Source: JANMCE01 sp963791625
GTDB taxonomy: Bacteria > Actinomycetota > Acidimicrobiia > Acidimicrobiales > Ilumatobacteraceae
DNA length: 64,000 nucleotides
Assembly: GCA_963791625.1 (NCBI GenBank)
Contig: CAWBTA010000005.1
Location: forward strand, 124,001 to 188,000
Reading direction: 5' to 3'
Made by a program: the position numbers and the translations under genes. This document shows positions 43,429-52,138 of this stretch, in pieces (within the stretch, counting starts at the first letter, position 1; the number at the start of each line of letters is the position of its first letter). The notes below the pieces were generated by a model, which had not been told where the DNA came from, made no database searches, and worked only from the letters and a program-made list of their open reading frames with translations.

Positions 43429-43935
43429 CTACCCCTTGACCTTCACCATGGCCGCGCGAAGCACGCGACCCTTCCAGCGATAACCGGTACGAAGCACTTC
43501 GGCCACGACGGGTTCACCGCCGTCACCTTCCTCGTGCACGACTGCGTCGGCGTCGGTCGGGTCAAAGGGCTTGCCGTCGAGGTCCATCACTTCGAGACCC
43601 TGCTTTTGCAGCACGCCGAGCAGCGCCGACCAGATCGGCTCAACACCGACCGTGCCATGGGAGAACGCGGCCTCGCATGCATCAAGGACGGGCAAGAGAC
43701 TGTCTACGAGCCGGCCCGTGGAACGGTCCACTTCGTCAGCCTGCTGACCAGCCACGCGCTTGCGATAATTCTCGAAGTCGGCCTGCAGACGCAGGGCGAT
43801 GTCCTTGAACTGGTCGCGCTCAGAGAGGAGATCGGCGATATCGGCCTCGACCGGGTCGGCGGCCGACGACGCGTCCATCGCGTCGTCAGCAACCAACTCG
43901 ACGTCTTCAACATCGACGTTGTTCGGTTCTGTCAC
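43429..43935 (-). CDS. grpE: Nucleotide exchange factor GrpE
   Basis: 168 residues. An acidic N terminus and long helix (RDQFKDIALRLQADFENYRKR) lead to the C-terminal beta domain with the family signature (HEEGDGGEPVVAEVLRTGYR, then WKGRVLRAAMVKV). It releases ADP from DnaK. The start overlaps the dnaK stop by 4 nt. Confidence 0.95.
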   Translation of the reverse strand: MTEPNNVDVEDVELVADDAMDASSAADPVEADIADLLSERDQFKDIALRLQADFENYRKRVAGQQADEVDRSTGRLVDSLLPVLDACEAAFSHGTVGVEPIWSALLGVLQKQGLEVMDLDGKPFDPTDADAVVHEEGDGGEPVVAEVLRTGYRWKGRVLRAAMVKVKG

Positions 43936-45767
43936 TTTTCCTCGTCCACGATTTCGGCGTCGACGATCTCGTCGTCAGACGGTGCCGATGACTGACCCGA
44001 CGCCGACGTACCGGCCGCACCAGAATCACGCGCAGCAGCCTCATAGAGCTTTTGGCTGAAGCTCTGGCTGGCGGCCATGAGCTTGTCGGTAGCGTCCTTG
44101 ATAGCTGCTTGATCGTTGCCATTGAGGGCAGCCTTCAGATCAGACAGCGGGGCCTCGACGGCAGCCTTTTCTTCCTCGGACACCTTGTCGCCCTGCTCCT
44201 TCAACACCTTCTCGGTCTGGTACACGAGGGAGTCTGCGTTGTTGCGAGTTTCGGCCTCTTCACGACGACGCTTGTCATCCTCGGCATGCGCTTCGGCATC
44301 TTTGACCATCTTGGCGATGTCATCCTTCGACAAGGTCGACTGACCGGTGATGGTGATGGACTGCTCTTTATTGGTGGCGCGGTCTTTAGCCGACACGTTC
44401 ACGATGCCGTTGGCGTCGATGTCGAACGTGACCTCAATCTGGGGCACACCCCGGGGCGCGGGTGGCAAGTCAACCAGCTGGAACTTGCCGAGCGTCTTGT
44501 TGTAGTTGGCCATCTCGCGCTCACCCTGCAGCACGTGGATTTCCACTGACGGCTGCATGTCCTCCGCGGTGGTGAACACCTCAGTACGACGGGTGGGGAT
44601 AGTGGTGTTGCGTTCGATGAGACGAGTCATCACGCCACCACGGGTCTCGATACCAAGAGCGAGCGGCGTGACGTCGAGAAGCAGTACGTCCTTCACGTCA
44701 CCGCGCAAGACACCGGCCTGAACAGCTGCGCCAACGGCCACAACTTCGTCGGGGTTCACACTCTTGTTCGGCTCTTTGCCGGTGAGGCTCATAACGAGCT
44801 CCTGCACGGCGGGCATACGGGTAGAGCCACCGACGAGGATGACGTGGGCAAGAGCGCCCTTCGACACACCGGCGTCGGCAAGGGCTTTCTCGAAGGGGAT
44901 CTTGCAACGCTCGATGAGGTCGGCGGTCATCTCCTGGAACTTGGCGCGGGTGAGCTGCTCGTCCATGTGGAGCGGACCCTGCGGAGTAGCGGTGATGAAC
45001 GGCAGGTTGATCTGCGTTGACTGCACCTGCGAAAGCTCGATCTTGGCCTTCTCGGCCGCTTCCTTCAATCGCTGCACGGCCATCTTGTCGGCGGCCAGGT
45101 CGACACCGTGCGCAGCCTTGAACTGGGCGACCAGCCAGTCGATGATGCGCTGATCCCAGTCATCGCCACCGAGGTGGGTGTCACCGTTGGTGGACTTCAC
45201 TTCGAACACGCCATCGCCGATTTCGAGCACCGACACGTCGAAGGTGCCGCCACCGAGGTCGAACACCAGAATGGTCTCATCATCGGTAGCCTTTTCGAGG
45301 CCATAGGCAAGGGCAGCAGCGGTGGGCTCGTTGATGATGCGGAGCACTTCGAGACCGGCGATCTGGCCAGCTTCCTTGGTGGCGGTGCGCTGAGCGTCGT
45401 CGAAGTAGGCGGGCACCGTGATAACCGCCTGGGTGACGGTCTCACCAAGGTAGGCCTCAGCGTCACGCTTGAGCTTCATGAGCGTGCGGGCGCTGATCTC
45501 CTGCGCGGTGTACTTCTTGCCATCAATCTCCTGGGACCAGTTGGTACCCATGTGACGTTTGATGGAGCGGAAGGTGCGATCACCGTTGGTGATGGCCTGA
45601 CGCTTGGCCACTTCACCAACCAGCACTTCGCCGTTGCGAGCGAACGCAACGATGGACGGCGTGGTACGGCCACCTTCGGCATTGGGGATAACGACGGGCT
45701 CGCCGGCCTCAAGGACCGAAACGACGGAGTTGGTTGTACCGAGATCGATACCTACTGCTTTGGGCAT
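43932..45767 (-). CDS. dnaK: Chaperone DnaK (Hsp70)
   Basis: 611 residues from MPKAVGIDLGTTNS. Hsp70 signatures: IDLGTTNSVV, VFDLGGGTFDVSVL and VILVGGSTRMPAVQELV. The substrate domain ends in a disordered Ala/Gly/Ser and acidic tail (ASGQSSAPSDDEIVDAEI). AGGAGGCC at 45772-45779 sets this start; the longer frame to 45917 lacks similarity. It folds nascent and stressed proteins and acts as HspR co-repressor in actinobacteria. Confidence 0.97.
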   Translation of the reverse strand: MPKAVGIDLGTTNSVVSVLEAGEPVVIPNAEGGRTTPSIVAFARNGEVLVGEVAKRQAITNGDRTFRSIKRHMGTNWSQEIDGKKYTAQEISARTLMKLKRDAEAYLGETVTQAVITVPAYFDDAQRTATKEAGQIAGLEVLRIINEPTAAALAYGLEKATDDETILVFDLGGGTFDVSVLEIGDGVFEVKSTNGDTHLGGDDWDQRIIDWLVAQFKAAHGVDLAADKMAVQRLKEAAEKAKIELSQVQSTQINLPFITATPQGPLHMDEQLTRAKFQEMTADLIERCKIPFEKALADAGVSKGALAHVILVGGSTRMPAVQELVMSLTGKEPNKSVNPDEVVAVGAAVQAGVLRGDVKDVLLLDVTPLALGIETRGGVMTRLIERNTTIPTRRTEVFTTAEDMQPSVEIHVLQGEREMANYNKTLGKFQLVDLPPAPRGVPQIEVTFDIDANGIVNVSAKDRATNKEQSITITGQSTLSKDDIAKMVKDAEAHAEDDKRRREEAETRNNADSLVYQTEKVLKEQGDKVSEEEKAAVEAPLSDLKAALNGNDQAAIKDATDKLMAASQSFSQKLYEAAARDSGAAGTSASGQSSAPSDDEIVDAEIVDEEK

Positions 45768-45901
45768 GGGGGGCCTCCTGGCCAAGGGTTTGAGCGGTAA
45801 AGCGAGCGGTAGCTCGCAAGCGAAACAGATTGGGTATGCGGTTTGCTTCTGTTCAAAGGCTATGACGGCCTCCGGGTGTATGCAACGTGAACAACAGAAA
45901 A

Positions 45902-45922
45902 GTTGAGCGTATTCCACTCAAG
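45902..45922 (-). promoter_or_regulatory. HAIR-type operator (HspR binding site) upstream of dnaK
   Basis: On the minus strand CTTGAGT-N7-GCTCAAC; the actinobacterial HAIR consensus is CTTGAGT-N7-ACTCAAG. The first half is exact and the second matches 5 of 7. It lies 135 bp upstream of the dnaK start and 105 bp from the divergent SPFH gene. HspR is encoded in the same operon. Confidence 0.8.
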
Positions 45923-46026
45923 GTAGGAATTCGTCTGGAGACGTTGCCGAAAGTTGAGAACTGCCATAAGTTTCCAGAGGACTCATAGCCAATCCCAGAC
46001 GACGAGACCACGGAGGGCGGCAAGAA

Positions 46027-46989
46027 ATGGCGTTGACACTCACCAAGGCGGTCTTTCTGGCCCTCCTCATCGTGCTGCTTGTCGGCATCCTTACCGCGGC
46101 GATTCGAGCAATTCTGAGCACCTGGAAGTTCATCGACGGCGAGGATCTCGCGGCCGGCATCGTGCTCACACTGGTGCTCCTGGTGCTCGACGTTGCTCTC
46201 TTGATCGCCGGCCTCATCCCGGCCGCGGTCATCGTGTTCGCCCTCATCCCGCTCGCCGTCGGGCTGTACTTCGAATCCGGCACTCTGAGCGGCGCCGACT
46301 TCGGCCATGTGGTCAAACGGGATCTTCGTCGTACGACGTGGGAGGGGCCGGGCCACTACCTCGTCGCCCGCCACCGGACCGAGGTCCGCAAGATCATGCT
46401 GGTCGCTCACGCCATCAACGTGCCCAAGCGGCCTGAGAAGGCCAACGAGAGCGACAAGGTTCCACCCGCAAAAGAGGAGTTCTGGGCTCTGTCGAGCGAT
46501 CGCATTCGGATGAACGTCTCGCTGCTCTGTAAGTACCAGCTCGATCCGACCGAGCGGGACGACCCGGAGTTCCATCACAAGCTGTTCGTAATGGGGACAC
46601 CGGAGGCGATTCGAGAACGAGTTCGACCACTCGTGGAGATGGCTCTGCACGACGTCATGGGTCGTTACAGTGCGATGGATGCTGCCACCTGGAATCGTGA
46701 GCCGGTTCGGGAAGCGTTGGAGGCTCGCCTGGCACCACTGTTTTCGAGCGTCGGCCTAGCGCTCAAAGTTGTCGTGCTGGGCGCAGTCGTGCCCGAAGAC
46801 GAAGTTCGCCGCTCCGAACTGCACATGCGAGAACTGGAGGAGTTGGAGAAGTCGATGGGCAAGACCGGCCTCGCGGTGCATCGCATCGATGCGCTCGAGA
46901 AGGCCGGTGTCGTTGTGGTGCCTTCCGATCCGTCGGTCCTCCTCGCCGCCGGGGGCCGAGTCCCCCCACCACCGCCCTCTTCCTCGTAG
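46027..46989 (+). CDS. Membrane protein with SPFH/band 7-like domain
   Basis: 320 residues. Two hydrophobic segments (~residues 7-27 and 42-85) are followed by a band-7-like domain: GHYLVARHRTEVRKIMLV, ALSSDRIRMNVSLLCKYQLDP, RERVRPLVEMALHDVMGRYS and FSSVGLALKVVVLGAVVPEDEV, which follow the usual SPFH order (membrane entry, beta core, oligomerising helix, late valine-rich strand). The C-terminal helix (ELHMRELEELEKSMGK) resembles the flotillin/stomatin stalk, and the end is Pro-rich. SPFH proteins scaffold membrane microdomains or proteases. It is divergent from dnaK across a 259-bp gap holding the HAIR site. Confidence 0.65.
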   Translation: MALTLTKAVFLALLIVLLVGILTAAIRAILSTWKFIDGEDLAAGIVLTLVLLVLDVALLIAGLIPAAVIVFALIPLAVGLYFESGTLSGADFGHVVKRDLRRTTWEGPGHYLVARHRTEVRKIMLVAHAINVPKRPEKANESDKVPPAKEEFWALSSDRIRMNVSLLCKYQLDPTERDDPEFHHKLFVMGTPEAIRERVRPLVEMALHDVMGRYSAMDAATWNREPVREALEARLAPLFSSVGLALKVVVLGAVVPEDEVRRSELHMRELEELEKSMGKTGLAVHRIDALEKAGVVVVPSDPSVLLAAGGRVPPPPPSSS

Positions 46990-47030
46990 CAGCGTGACGC
47001 GGATGACCGCGGTCTGCCAACATCGCGGCC

Positions 47031-47774
47031 ATGCCTTCGACCCTTGTCATTGTCCGCCACGGTGAGAGCACCTGGAACCAAGAGAATCGCTTTACCGGCT
47101 GGCACGACGTTGCCCTGACCGCCGAGGGCGAAACCCAAGCCTCTGCTGCCGGCGTTTCGATGCGTGACGCTGGCTTGTTCTTCGATGTCGGACACACATC
47201 TCTGCAGACCCGCGCGGTCGTCACCGCCAACCTGGCCCTCGCTGCGCTGGGCCAGCCGTGGCTGCCGGTTCAGCGCTCATGGCGGTTGAACGAACGGCAT
47301 TATGGAGCGCTTCAAGGACTGGATAAAAAGGAAACAACAGCCTTACACGGAGCCGAGCAAACAAATCTTTGGCGCCGCAGCTACGACGTCCCACCGCCCC
47401 CCGTCGACACGAATTCGCCAGAGCATCCCCGCCACGATCCGCGGTACCGACTGCTGGCGCCCGATGTCCTTCCCGCCTCTGAGTGTTTGCGCGACGTCGT
47501 TGCCCGTGTGCTTCCGTACTGGCACGACACCATCGTTCCCCAGCTCCGAGCCGGCTTAACGGTGCTGGTAGCAGCCCACGGCAACTCGCTGCGGGCACTT
47601 TGGAAGCACCTGGAAGGGGTCAGTGATGCCGACATTGCAGAACTGAACATTCCGACCGGATTTCCCAGGCGATACGTGTTTGATGACAACCTGACCGTGG
47701 TTGAGGCGGCGTATCTGGCCGATCCCGAGGTGGCCGCCAAAGCCGCAGCTGCCGTCGCCCAACAATCAAGATAA
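47031..47774 (+). CDS. gpmA: 2,3-bisphosphoglycerate-dependent phosphoglycerate mutase
   Basis: 247 residues. The phosphohistidine is in LVIVRHGESTWN, followed by NRFTGWHDV, the substrate-binding RSWRLNERHYGALQGLDKKE and the second catalytic His in VLVAAHGNSLRAL. It interconverts 3- and 2-phosphoglycerate in glycolysis and gluconeogenesis. Length and motifs are normal. Confidence 0.95.
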   Translation: MPSTLVIVRHGESTWNQENRFTGWHDVALTAEGETQASAAGVSMRDAGLFFDVGHTSLQTRAVVTANLALAALGQPWLPVQRSWRLNERHYGALQGLDKKETTALHGAEQTNLWRRSYDVPPPPVDTNSPEHPRHDPRYRLLAPDVLPASECLRDVVARVLPYWHDTIVPQLRAGLTVLVAAHGNSLRALWKHLEGVSDADIAELNIPTGFPRRYVFDDNLTVVEAAYLADPEVAAKAAAAVAQQSR

Positions 47775-47829
47775 CCTCAATAGTTTATAAAGAACGCGAA
47801 AGCGTGGACTTTCGGGAATCCATATGCCC

Positions 47830-47892
47830 CTTGTTCATGTACGGTCCTTTCTTTCGTTGACCGTCGAACAAGTGCAACCTCCAGACTGGAGG
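47830..47892 (+). promoter_or_regulatory. Two tandem stem-loops in the leader of the sugar-phosphate transferase gene
   Basis: The first hairpin pairs CTTGTTC (47830-47836) with GAACAAG (47866-47872) and, inside it, ACGGTC (47841-47846) with GACCGT (47859-47864) around a 12-nt pyrimidine-rich loop. Five bases later CCTCCAG-A-CTGGAGG (47878-47892) forms a perfect 7-bp palindrome whose right arm holds GGAGG, 14 nt before the ATG. No T-run follows. It could be a regulatory RNA structure that hides the ribosome-binding region or a protein operator; no known riboswitch class is recognised. Confidence 0.5.
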
Positions 47893-47906
47893 GTCAAAGG
47901 ATTCAT

Positions 47907-49397
47907 ATGAGCCTGGCTGACCAGATCTCGGCGGCACGCACCAGCCCCGAATCGCTGCTGGTCATACCCTCCTCTCGTCGCGCCGTGCCGCCGCGTTTCA
48001 ACCGGCTGCGTGCCCTCCTCATCGCGTTCGACACTGCTGCGCTGTTTGGTGCCTGGATCCTTGCCGCGCTCCTCCACTGGAGTCAACGTCCGCTCTGGGG
48101 AAACGTCCTCGTCGTCCTCGGCTCGGTGGCTTCCGGTTTGTGGCTTCTGAACGCCCACGACCTGTACTTGGCACGCATCTCCACTATTCGAACGGTGGAG
48201 CTTTCGCGGGTGAGCAGGTCGGTAGGGCTGATCGGCGTGGCCAATTATCTTGCCCGCAGTCTGATCGGTTACCGGTTCCAGCAACGCGACATCGTGGCCG
48301 GTATGGCGCTCACGATGGTGCTCATGTTTCTCGGCCGTGGTGCCTATCGCGCTTGGCTCACTGCCAGTCGACGAGATGGCCGCTTCCTGCGCGATGTACT
48401 CATTGTGGGCGCCGGACCCGAATCAGCCGACATTCTCGACGTGCTCGAAGATCACCCCGAGGCCGGCTACCGAGTTGTGGGCATCGTCGGTGATCGTGAC
48501 GACGCCGTTTCTGCCGGGCTCGGTCATCTCTGGTGTGGCAGCCCCGAGGACACCCTTGACGTATTAGAGGGCCGCCGTGCCGGCGGCGTCATCATCTCCA
48601 CCAGTTTGATCGAGAGCGAAGAACTGGGCGATCTCGTGCGCAGGTTGCAGGAGCGAAAAATACACATCCAACTTTCGAATGGAGTGAAAGGTACCGATTT
48701 CCGTCGGATGCGTGCCACACCCATTGCCTACGAGCCCTTCTATTACATCGAGTCATCGGTGCTGGCTCGCGGTCAGGATCTCGCCAAGCGAGCGCTCGAC
48801 CTCGTGATGGCGACGTTCGGCATGATCCTGGCAGCGCCCTTGTTTGCGGTGGTCGGCCTCATCATAAAACTGCAGGACGGCGGGCCGGTCTTCTTCCGTC
48901 AGGTTCGCGTCGGGCAGGACGGCCACCACTTTCGCGTGCTGAAGTTCCGCACGATGGTCATCGACGCCGAGGCGCAACTGGCCGCCCTTGAAACCGCCAA
49001 CGAACGAAACGGGCCGCTGTTCAAAATGGACCGTGACCCTCGCATCACCCGCATCGGACGTTTCCTGCGGAACTCAAGCCTCGACGAACTCCCCCAACTC
49101 GTCAACGTGTTGCGGGGCGAAATGAGCATGGTCGGACCGCGGCCTGCGCTCCCCGCGGAGGTCGCTAACTTCGATGACATCCTGCTGAACCGCACCAAGG
49201 TTCTCCCAGGCATTACCGGTCTGTGGCAGGTGGAAGCACGCGACAATCCGAACTTCTCCGCCTATCGACGGCTTGACCTCTTCTATGTCGACAACTGGTC
49301 GATTTCACTCGACCTCATCATCATGATGGCCACCATCGAACAGGTTGTCGCCAAGCTCGTCTTCTCATTGTTCCGGCGAGGCGACGTACGCGATTAG
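47907..49397 (+). CDS. Polyprenyl-phosphate sugar-1-phosphate transferase (exopolysaccharide type)
   Basis: 496 residues. Four to five N-terminal helices and a CoA-binding-like Rossmann region (VLIVGAGPESADILDVLE) precede the C-terminal bacterial sugar transferase domain (PF02397): KRALDLVMATFGMILAAPLF, FFRQVRVGQDGHHFRVLKFR, NSSLDELPQLVNVLRGEMSM and VGPRPALPAE with GITGLWQV. It starts polysaccharide assembly by loading the first sugar phosphate onto undecaprenyl phosphate. The leader is strongly structured. Confidence 0.92.
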   Translation: MSLADQISAARTSPESLLVIPSSRRAVPPRFNRLRALLIAFDTAALFGAWILAALLHWSQRPLWGNVLVVLGSVASGLWLLNAHDLYLARISTIRTVELSRVSRSVGLIGVANYLARSLIGYRFQQRDIVAGMALTMVLMFLGRGAYRAWLTASRRDGRFLRDVLIVGAGPESADILDVLEDHPEAGYRVVGIVGDRDDAVSAGLGHLWCGSPEDTLDVLEGRRAGGVIISTSLIESEELGDLVRRLQERKIHIQLSNGVKGTDFRRMRATPIAYEPFYYIESSVLARGQDLAKRALDLVMATFGMILAAPLFAVVGLIIKLQDGGPVFFRQVRVGQDGHHFRVLKFRTMVIDAEAQLAALETANERNGPLFKMDRDPRITRIGRFLRNSSLDELPQLVNVLRGEMSMVGPRPALPAEVANFDDILLNRTKVLPGITGLWQVEARDNPNFSAYRRLDLFYVDNWSISLDLIIMMATIEQVVAKLVFSLFRRGDVRD

Positions 49398-49406
49398 GAT
49401 TCCCGC

Positions 49407-49832
49407 ATGGCCAGCAAAAAAGCGTATCTCGATCACCTGCGGAATGTGCCGCTGTTCAGCAGCTGCTCCACGAAAGAACTTGAACGTATCGCCAAAGCCG
49501 CCGATGAAATTTCGGTACCCGAGGGTCATCTGCTGTGCGACCAAGGGCAAACCGGGCGCGAGGCGTTCATCATTCTTTCCGGGTCCGCGCTGGTGAAGCG
49601 CAACGGCAAGAAGATCACCATCGTCGGCCCCGGCGCCATGGTTGGCGAGCTCTCGCTGCTCGACCACGGCCCTCGCACCGCAACCGTGACGACCAACAGT
49701 GCAAGCACGCTGCTGGTGATCGACCAGCGTCATTTCGCCGCGGTACTGGCCGACGTGCCGACGCTGTCGCGCAAGTTGCTTGCTTCGCTCGCGGGTCGTA
49801 TCCGTGACCTCGATCGGACCATGTTCGGCTGA
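49407..49832 (+). CDS. Single cyclic-nucleotide-binding domain protein
   Basis: 141 residues containing one CNB fold (RNVPLFSSCSTKELERIA, LLCDQGQTGREAFIIL, PGAMVGELSLLDHGPRTATV). The phosphate-binding cassette has GE-L and the Arg-Thr-Ala motif that binds cAMP. No HTH domain follows, so it is not a Crp-type regulator by itself. It is 9 nt downstream of the sugar transferase gene and may control it or its operon at protein level. Confidence 0.85.
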   Translation: MASKKAYLDHLRNVPLFSSCSTKELERIAKAADEISVPEGHLLCDQGQTGREAFIILSGSALVKRNGKKITIVGPGAMVGELSLLDHGPRTATVTTNSASTLLVIDQRHFAAVLADVPTLSRKLLASLAGRIRDLDRTMFG

Positions 49833-49873
49833 ATCGGTGTGTGCTCGTCCGGCCGAGTAGTTTTCGGCCTGCT

Positions 49874-52138
49874 ATGAGTGCAGATTCCCATGCTCCTGCG
49901 GCTGCTCCGGCGGGCCCGCGCAAAATAAAGCCGTACCAACTCGTCGCCGGGTTTGGCGCCGCGTTCGGTCTCTTTACCGTGGTGTCGGGCATTGTCCCGT
50001 TACTCACCAAGTGGCACGACAAGTCGGAAGTGAGCCGCGAGCCGTTCGTCGGCATTCCCGGCCCCATCCAATTGATGTTCTACCTGGTCACTCCGGTGCT
50101 GCTCGTGTACACCGCGTTGCTCTTCGCTGACCGCATCCGCAACTGGGAGCGGGGCGGGCCCGACAACCGTCGCACCACTCCGCAAAACGCCAAGCGGCGC
50201 CTGGCTGACTTCCGCGCCGGCGTCTACATGAAGACGCTGCTGCGCGACCCGGCTGCCGGCGTCATGCATTCGCTGATGTACTTCGGCTTTCTCATCCTGC
50301 TCGCCGTCACCACGGTGTCCGAGATTGATCACCAGATGCCACCCGCAGGCAAGTTCCTGCACGGTGGTACCTATCAGGGCTTCGCGTTCATTGGCGACGT
50401 CGGCGGCACCATGTTCCTGGCCGGCATCGTGTGGGCCATGGTGCGTCGCTACATTCAGCGGCCCTACCGCATCCGCGTGAAGTCTCGCCCCGAGCACGCC
50501 ATCGGGCTTGGTCTGTTCCTTGTGCTCGGCCTGTCGGGGTTCGGCGCCGAGATGTTCCGCATTGCCGAGCAGTGGCACAACGGCAAGGACATGAGCTTCG
50601 AGAAGTGGAGCTTCATCGGCTACCCACTGGCATCAGCAGTGAAGAACCTAAGCAGCCTTCGCGGCTGGCACCAGGGCTTCTGGGTGCTGCACGTGGTGTG
50701 TTTCTTTGCCTTCTTGATCATGTTGCCCATCACCATGTTGCGCCACATGATCACTTCGCCCATCAACATGTACCTCAAGGATCGTGAACGTCCGAAGGGC
50801 GCCATGAAGGCCATGCCGAACCTGACCGAAACCGAGCTCGAAACGTTCGGTGCGTCGGTGGTGGAAGACTTCACGTGGAAGCAGTTGATGGATACCGACG
50901 CATGCACCATGTGCGGTCGCTGCACCAGCGTGTGCCCGGCCAACGCGACGGGCAAGAAACTCGACCCGCGCGAAATCGTCCTCAAGACCGGCGCGGTCAT
51001 GGCCGGCTCAGCGCAACACGCCCACGTGTCGTCGCCCATCAGCGGCTACGCCAAAGTGTCGTCCAGCTCGCTGTTCGAGCTCATCTCGGCCGAAGAAGTA
51101 TGGGCCTGTACGTCGTGCCGGGCGTGCGATGAGATCTGCCCGGTCAACATCGAAATCCTCGACAAGATCCTCGACATGCGGCGCTATCTCACGCTGATGG
51201 AATCCGACTTCCCCGCCGAACTCGGTGGCGCGTTCCGCGGCATGGAGAACCAGGGCAACCCGTGGGGCATGAGCCAGGGCGAGCGCGCCGACTGGGCCAA
51301 AGACTTCCCCGACGTGCAGGTCGTCAGCCCGGGTGAGCCAATCACCACCGAGTACCTCTACTGGGTGGGTTGCGCCGGATCATTCGACGACAAGAACAAG
51401 AAGGTCAGCCAGGCCATGGCCAAGCTGATGAAGCGCGCCGGCGTCGACGTGGCCATCCTCGGACCCTCAGAAATGTGCACGGGTGATTCGGCCCGTCGCT
51501 CGGGCAACGAGTACCTGTTCCAGATGCTGGCTATGCCGAACATCGAGATGATGAACGGCATGGGCGTGCGCAAGATCATCACCCAGTGCCCACACTGCTT
51601 CAACACCATCAAGAACGAGTACCCGCAGTTCGGCGGCAACTACGAAGTGGTGCACCACAGCCAGTTCCTTGAGCACCTGATCGCCACCGGCAAGCTCGAC
51701 GTCTCGACGGCGTCGCTCGAGGAGCGCATCGTCTATCACGACAGCTGCTACCTCGGACGTCACAACGACATCTACACCGCGCCCCGCAAGGTCATTGGTT
51801 CGTTGAAGGGCATCGACATCATCGAGATGCCCCGCAACGGCACCAAGGGCATGTGCTGCGGCGCTGGCGGTGCGCGCATGTGGATGGAAGAAAATGTCGG
51901 CACCAAGGTGAACGACGAGCGAGCGCTCGAAGCGATTTCCACCGGCGCCTCGCGCGTCGCCACGGCCTGCCCATTCTGTTACATCATGATGGACGACGGC
52001 GTGAAGGCGGCAGGCAAGGAGGAGCACGAGGTCAAGGTGGCCGACATCTCGCTCCACCTGCTCGAAGCCATTGAGCGGGGCGAGGCCATGGCGTCTTCAC
52101 CCGAAGCGCCACTCGCAAGTCCGGTTGCCGGAGAGTGA
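49874..52138 (+). CDS. Membrane Fe-S oxidoreductase, EtfD/heterodisulfide-reductase-like
   Basis: 754 residues from MSADSHAP. Five N-terminal helices form a nitrate-reductase-gamma-like heme b domain, then two [4Fe-4S] ferredoxin motifs (CTMCGRCTSVCPANATG and CTSCRACDEICPVN) and two CCG (HdrD-type) domains with GCAGSF, CPHCFN, CYLGRHN and CCGAGGARMW. Mycobacterial Rv0338c (EtfD) has this layout and passes electrons from electron-transfer flavoprotein to menaquinone in beta-oxidation. That role is likely but not proven here. ATG 49874 is preferred over GTG 49841. Confidence 0.85.
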   Translation: MSADSHAPAAAPAGPRKIKPYQLVAGFGAAFGLFTVVSGIVPLLTKWHDKSEVSREPFVGIPGPIQLMFYLVTPVLLVYTALLFADRIRNWERGGPDNRRTTPQNAKRRLADFRAGVYMKTLLRDPAAGVMHSLMYFGFLILLAVTTVSEIDHQMPPAGKFLHGGTYQGFAFIGDVGGTMFLAGIVWAMVRRYIQRPYRIRVKSRPEHAIGLGLFLVLGLSGFGAEMFRIAEQWHNGKDMSFEKWSFIGYPLASAVKNLSSLRGWHQGFWVLHVVCFFAFLIMLPITMLRHMITSPINMYLKDRERPKGAMKAMPNLTETELETFGASVVEDFTWKQLMDTDACTMCGRCTSVCPANATGKKLDPREIVLKTGAVMAGSAQHAHVSSPISGYAKVSSSSLFELISAEEVWACTSCRACDEICPVNIEILDKILDMRRYLTLMESDFPAELGGAFRGMENQGNPWGMSQGERADWAKDFPDVQVVSPGEPITTEYLYWVGCAGSFDDKNKKVSQAMAKLMKRAGVDVAILGPSEMCTGDSARRSGNEYLFQMLAMPNIEMMNGMGVRKIITQCPHCFNTIKNEYPQFGGNYEVVHHSQFLEHLIATGKLDVSTASLEERIVYHDSCYLGRHNDIYTAPRKVIGSLKGIDIIEMPRNGTKGMCCGAGGARMWMEENVGTKVNDERALEAISTGASRVATACPFCYIMMDDGVKAAGKEEHEVKVADISLHLLEAIERGEAMASSPEAPLASPVAGE

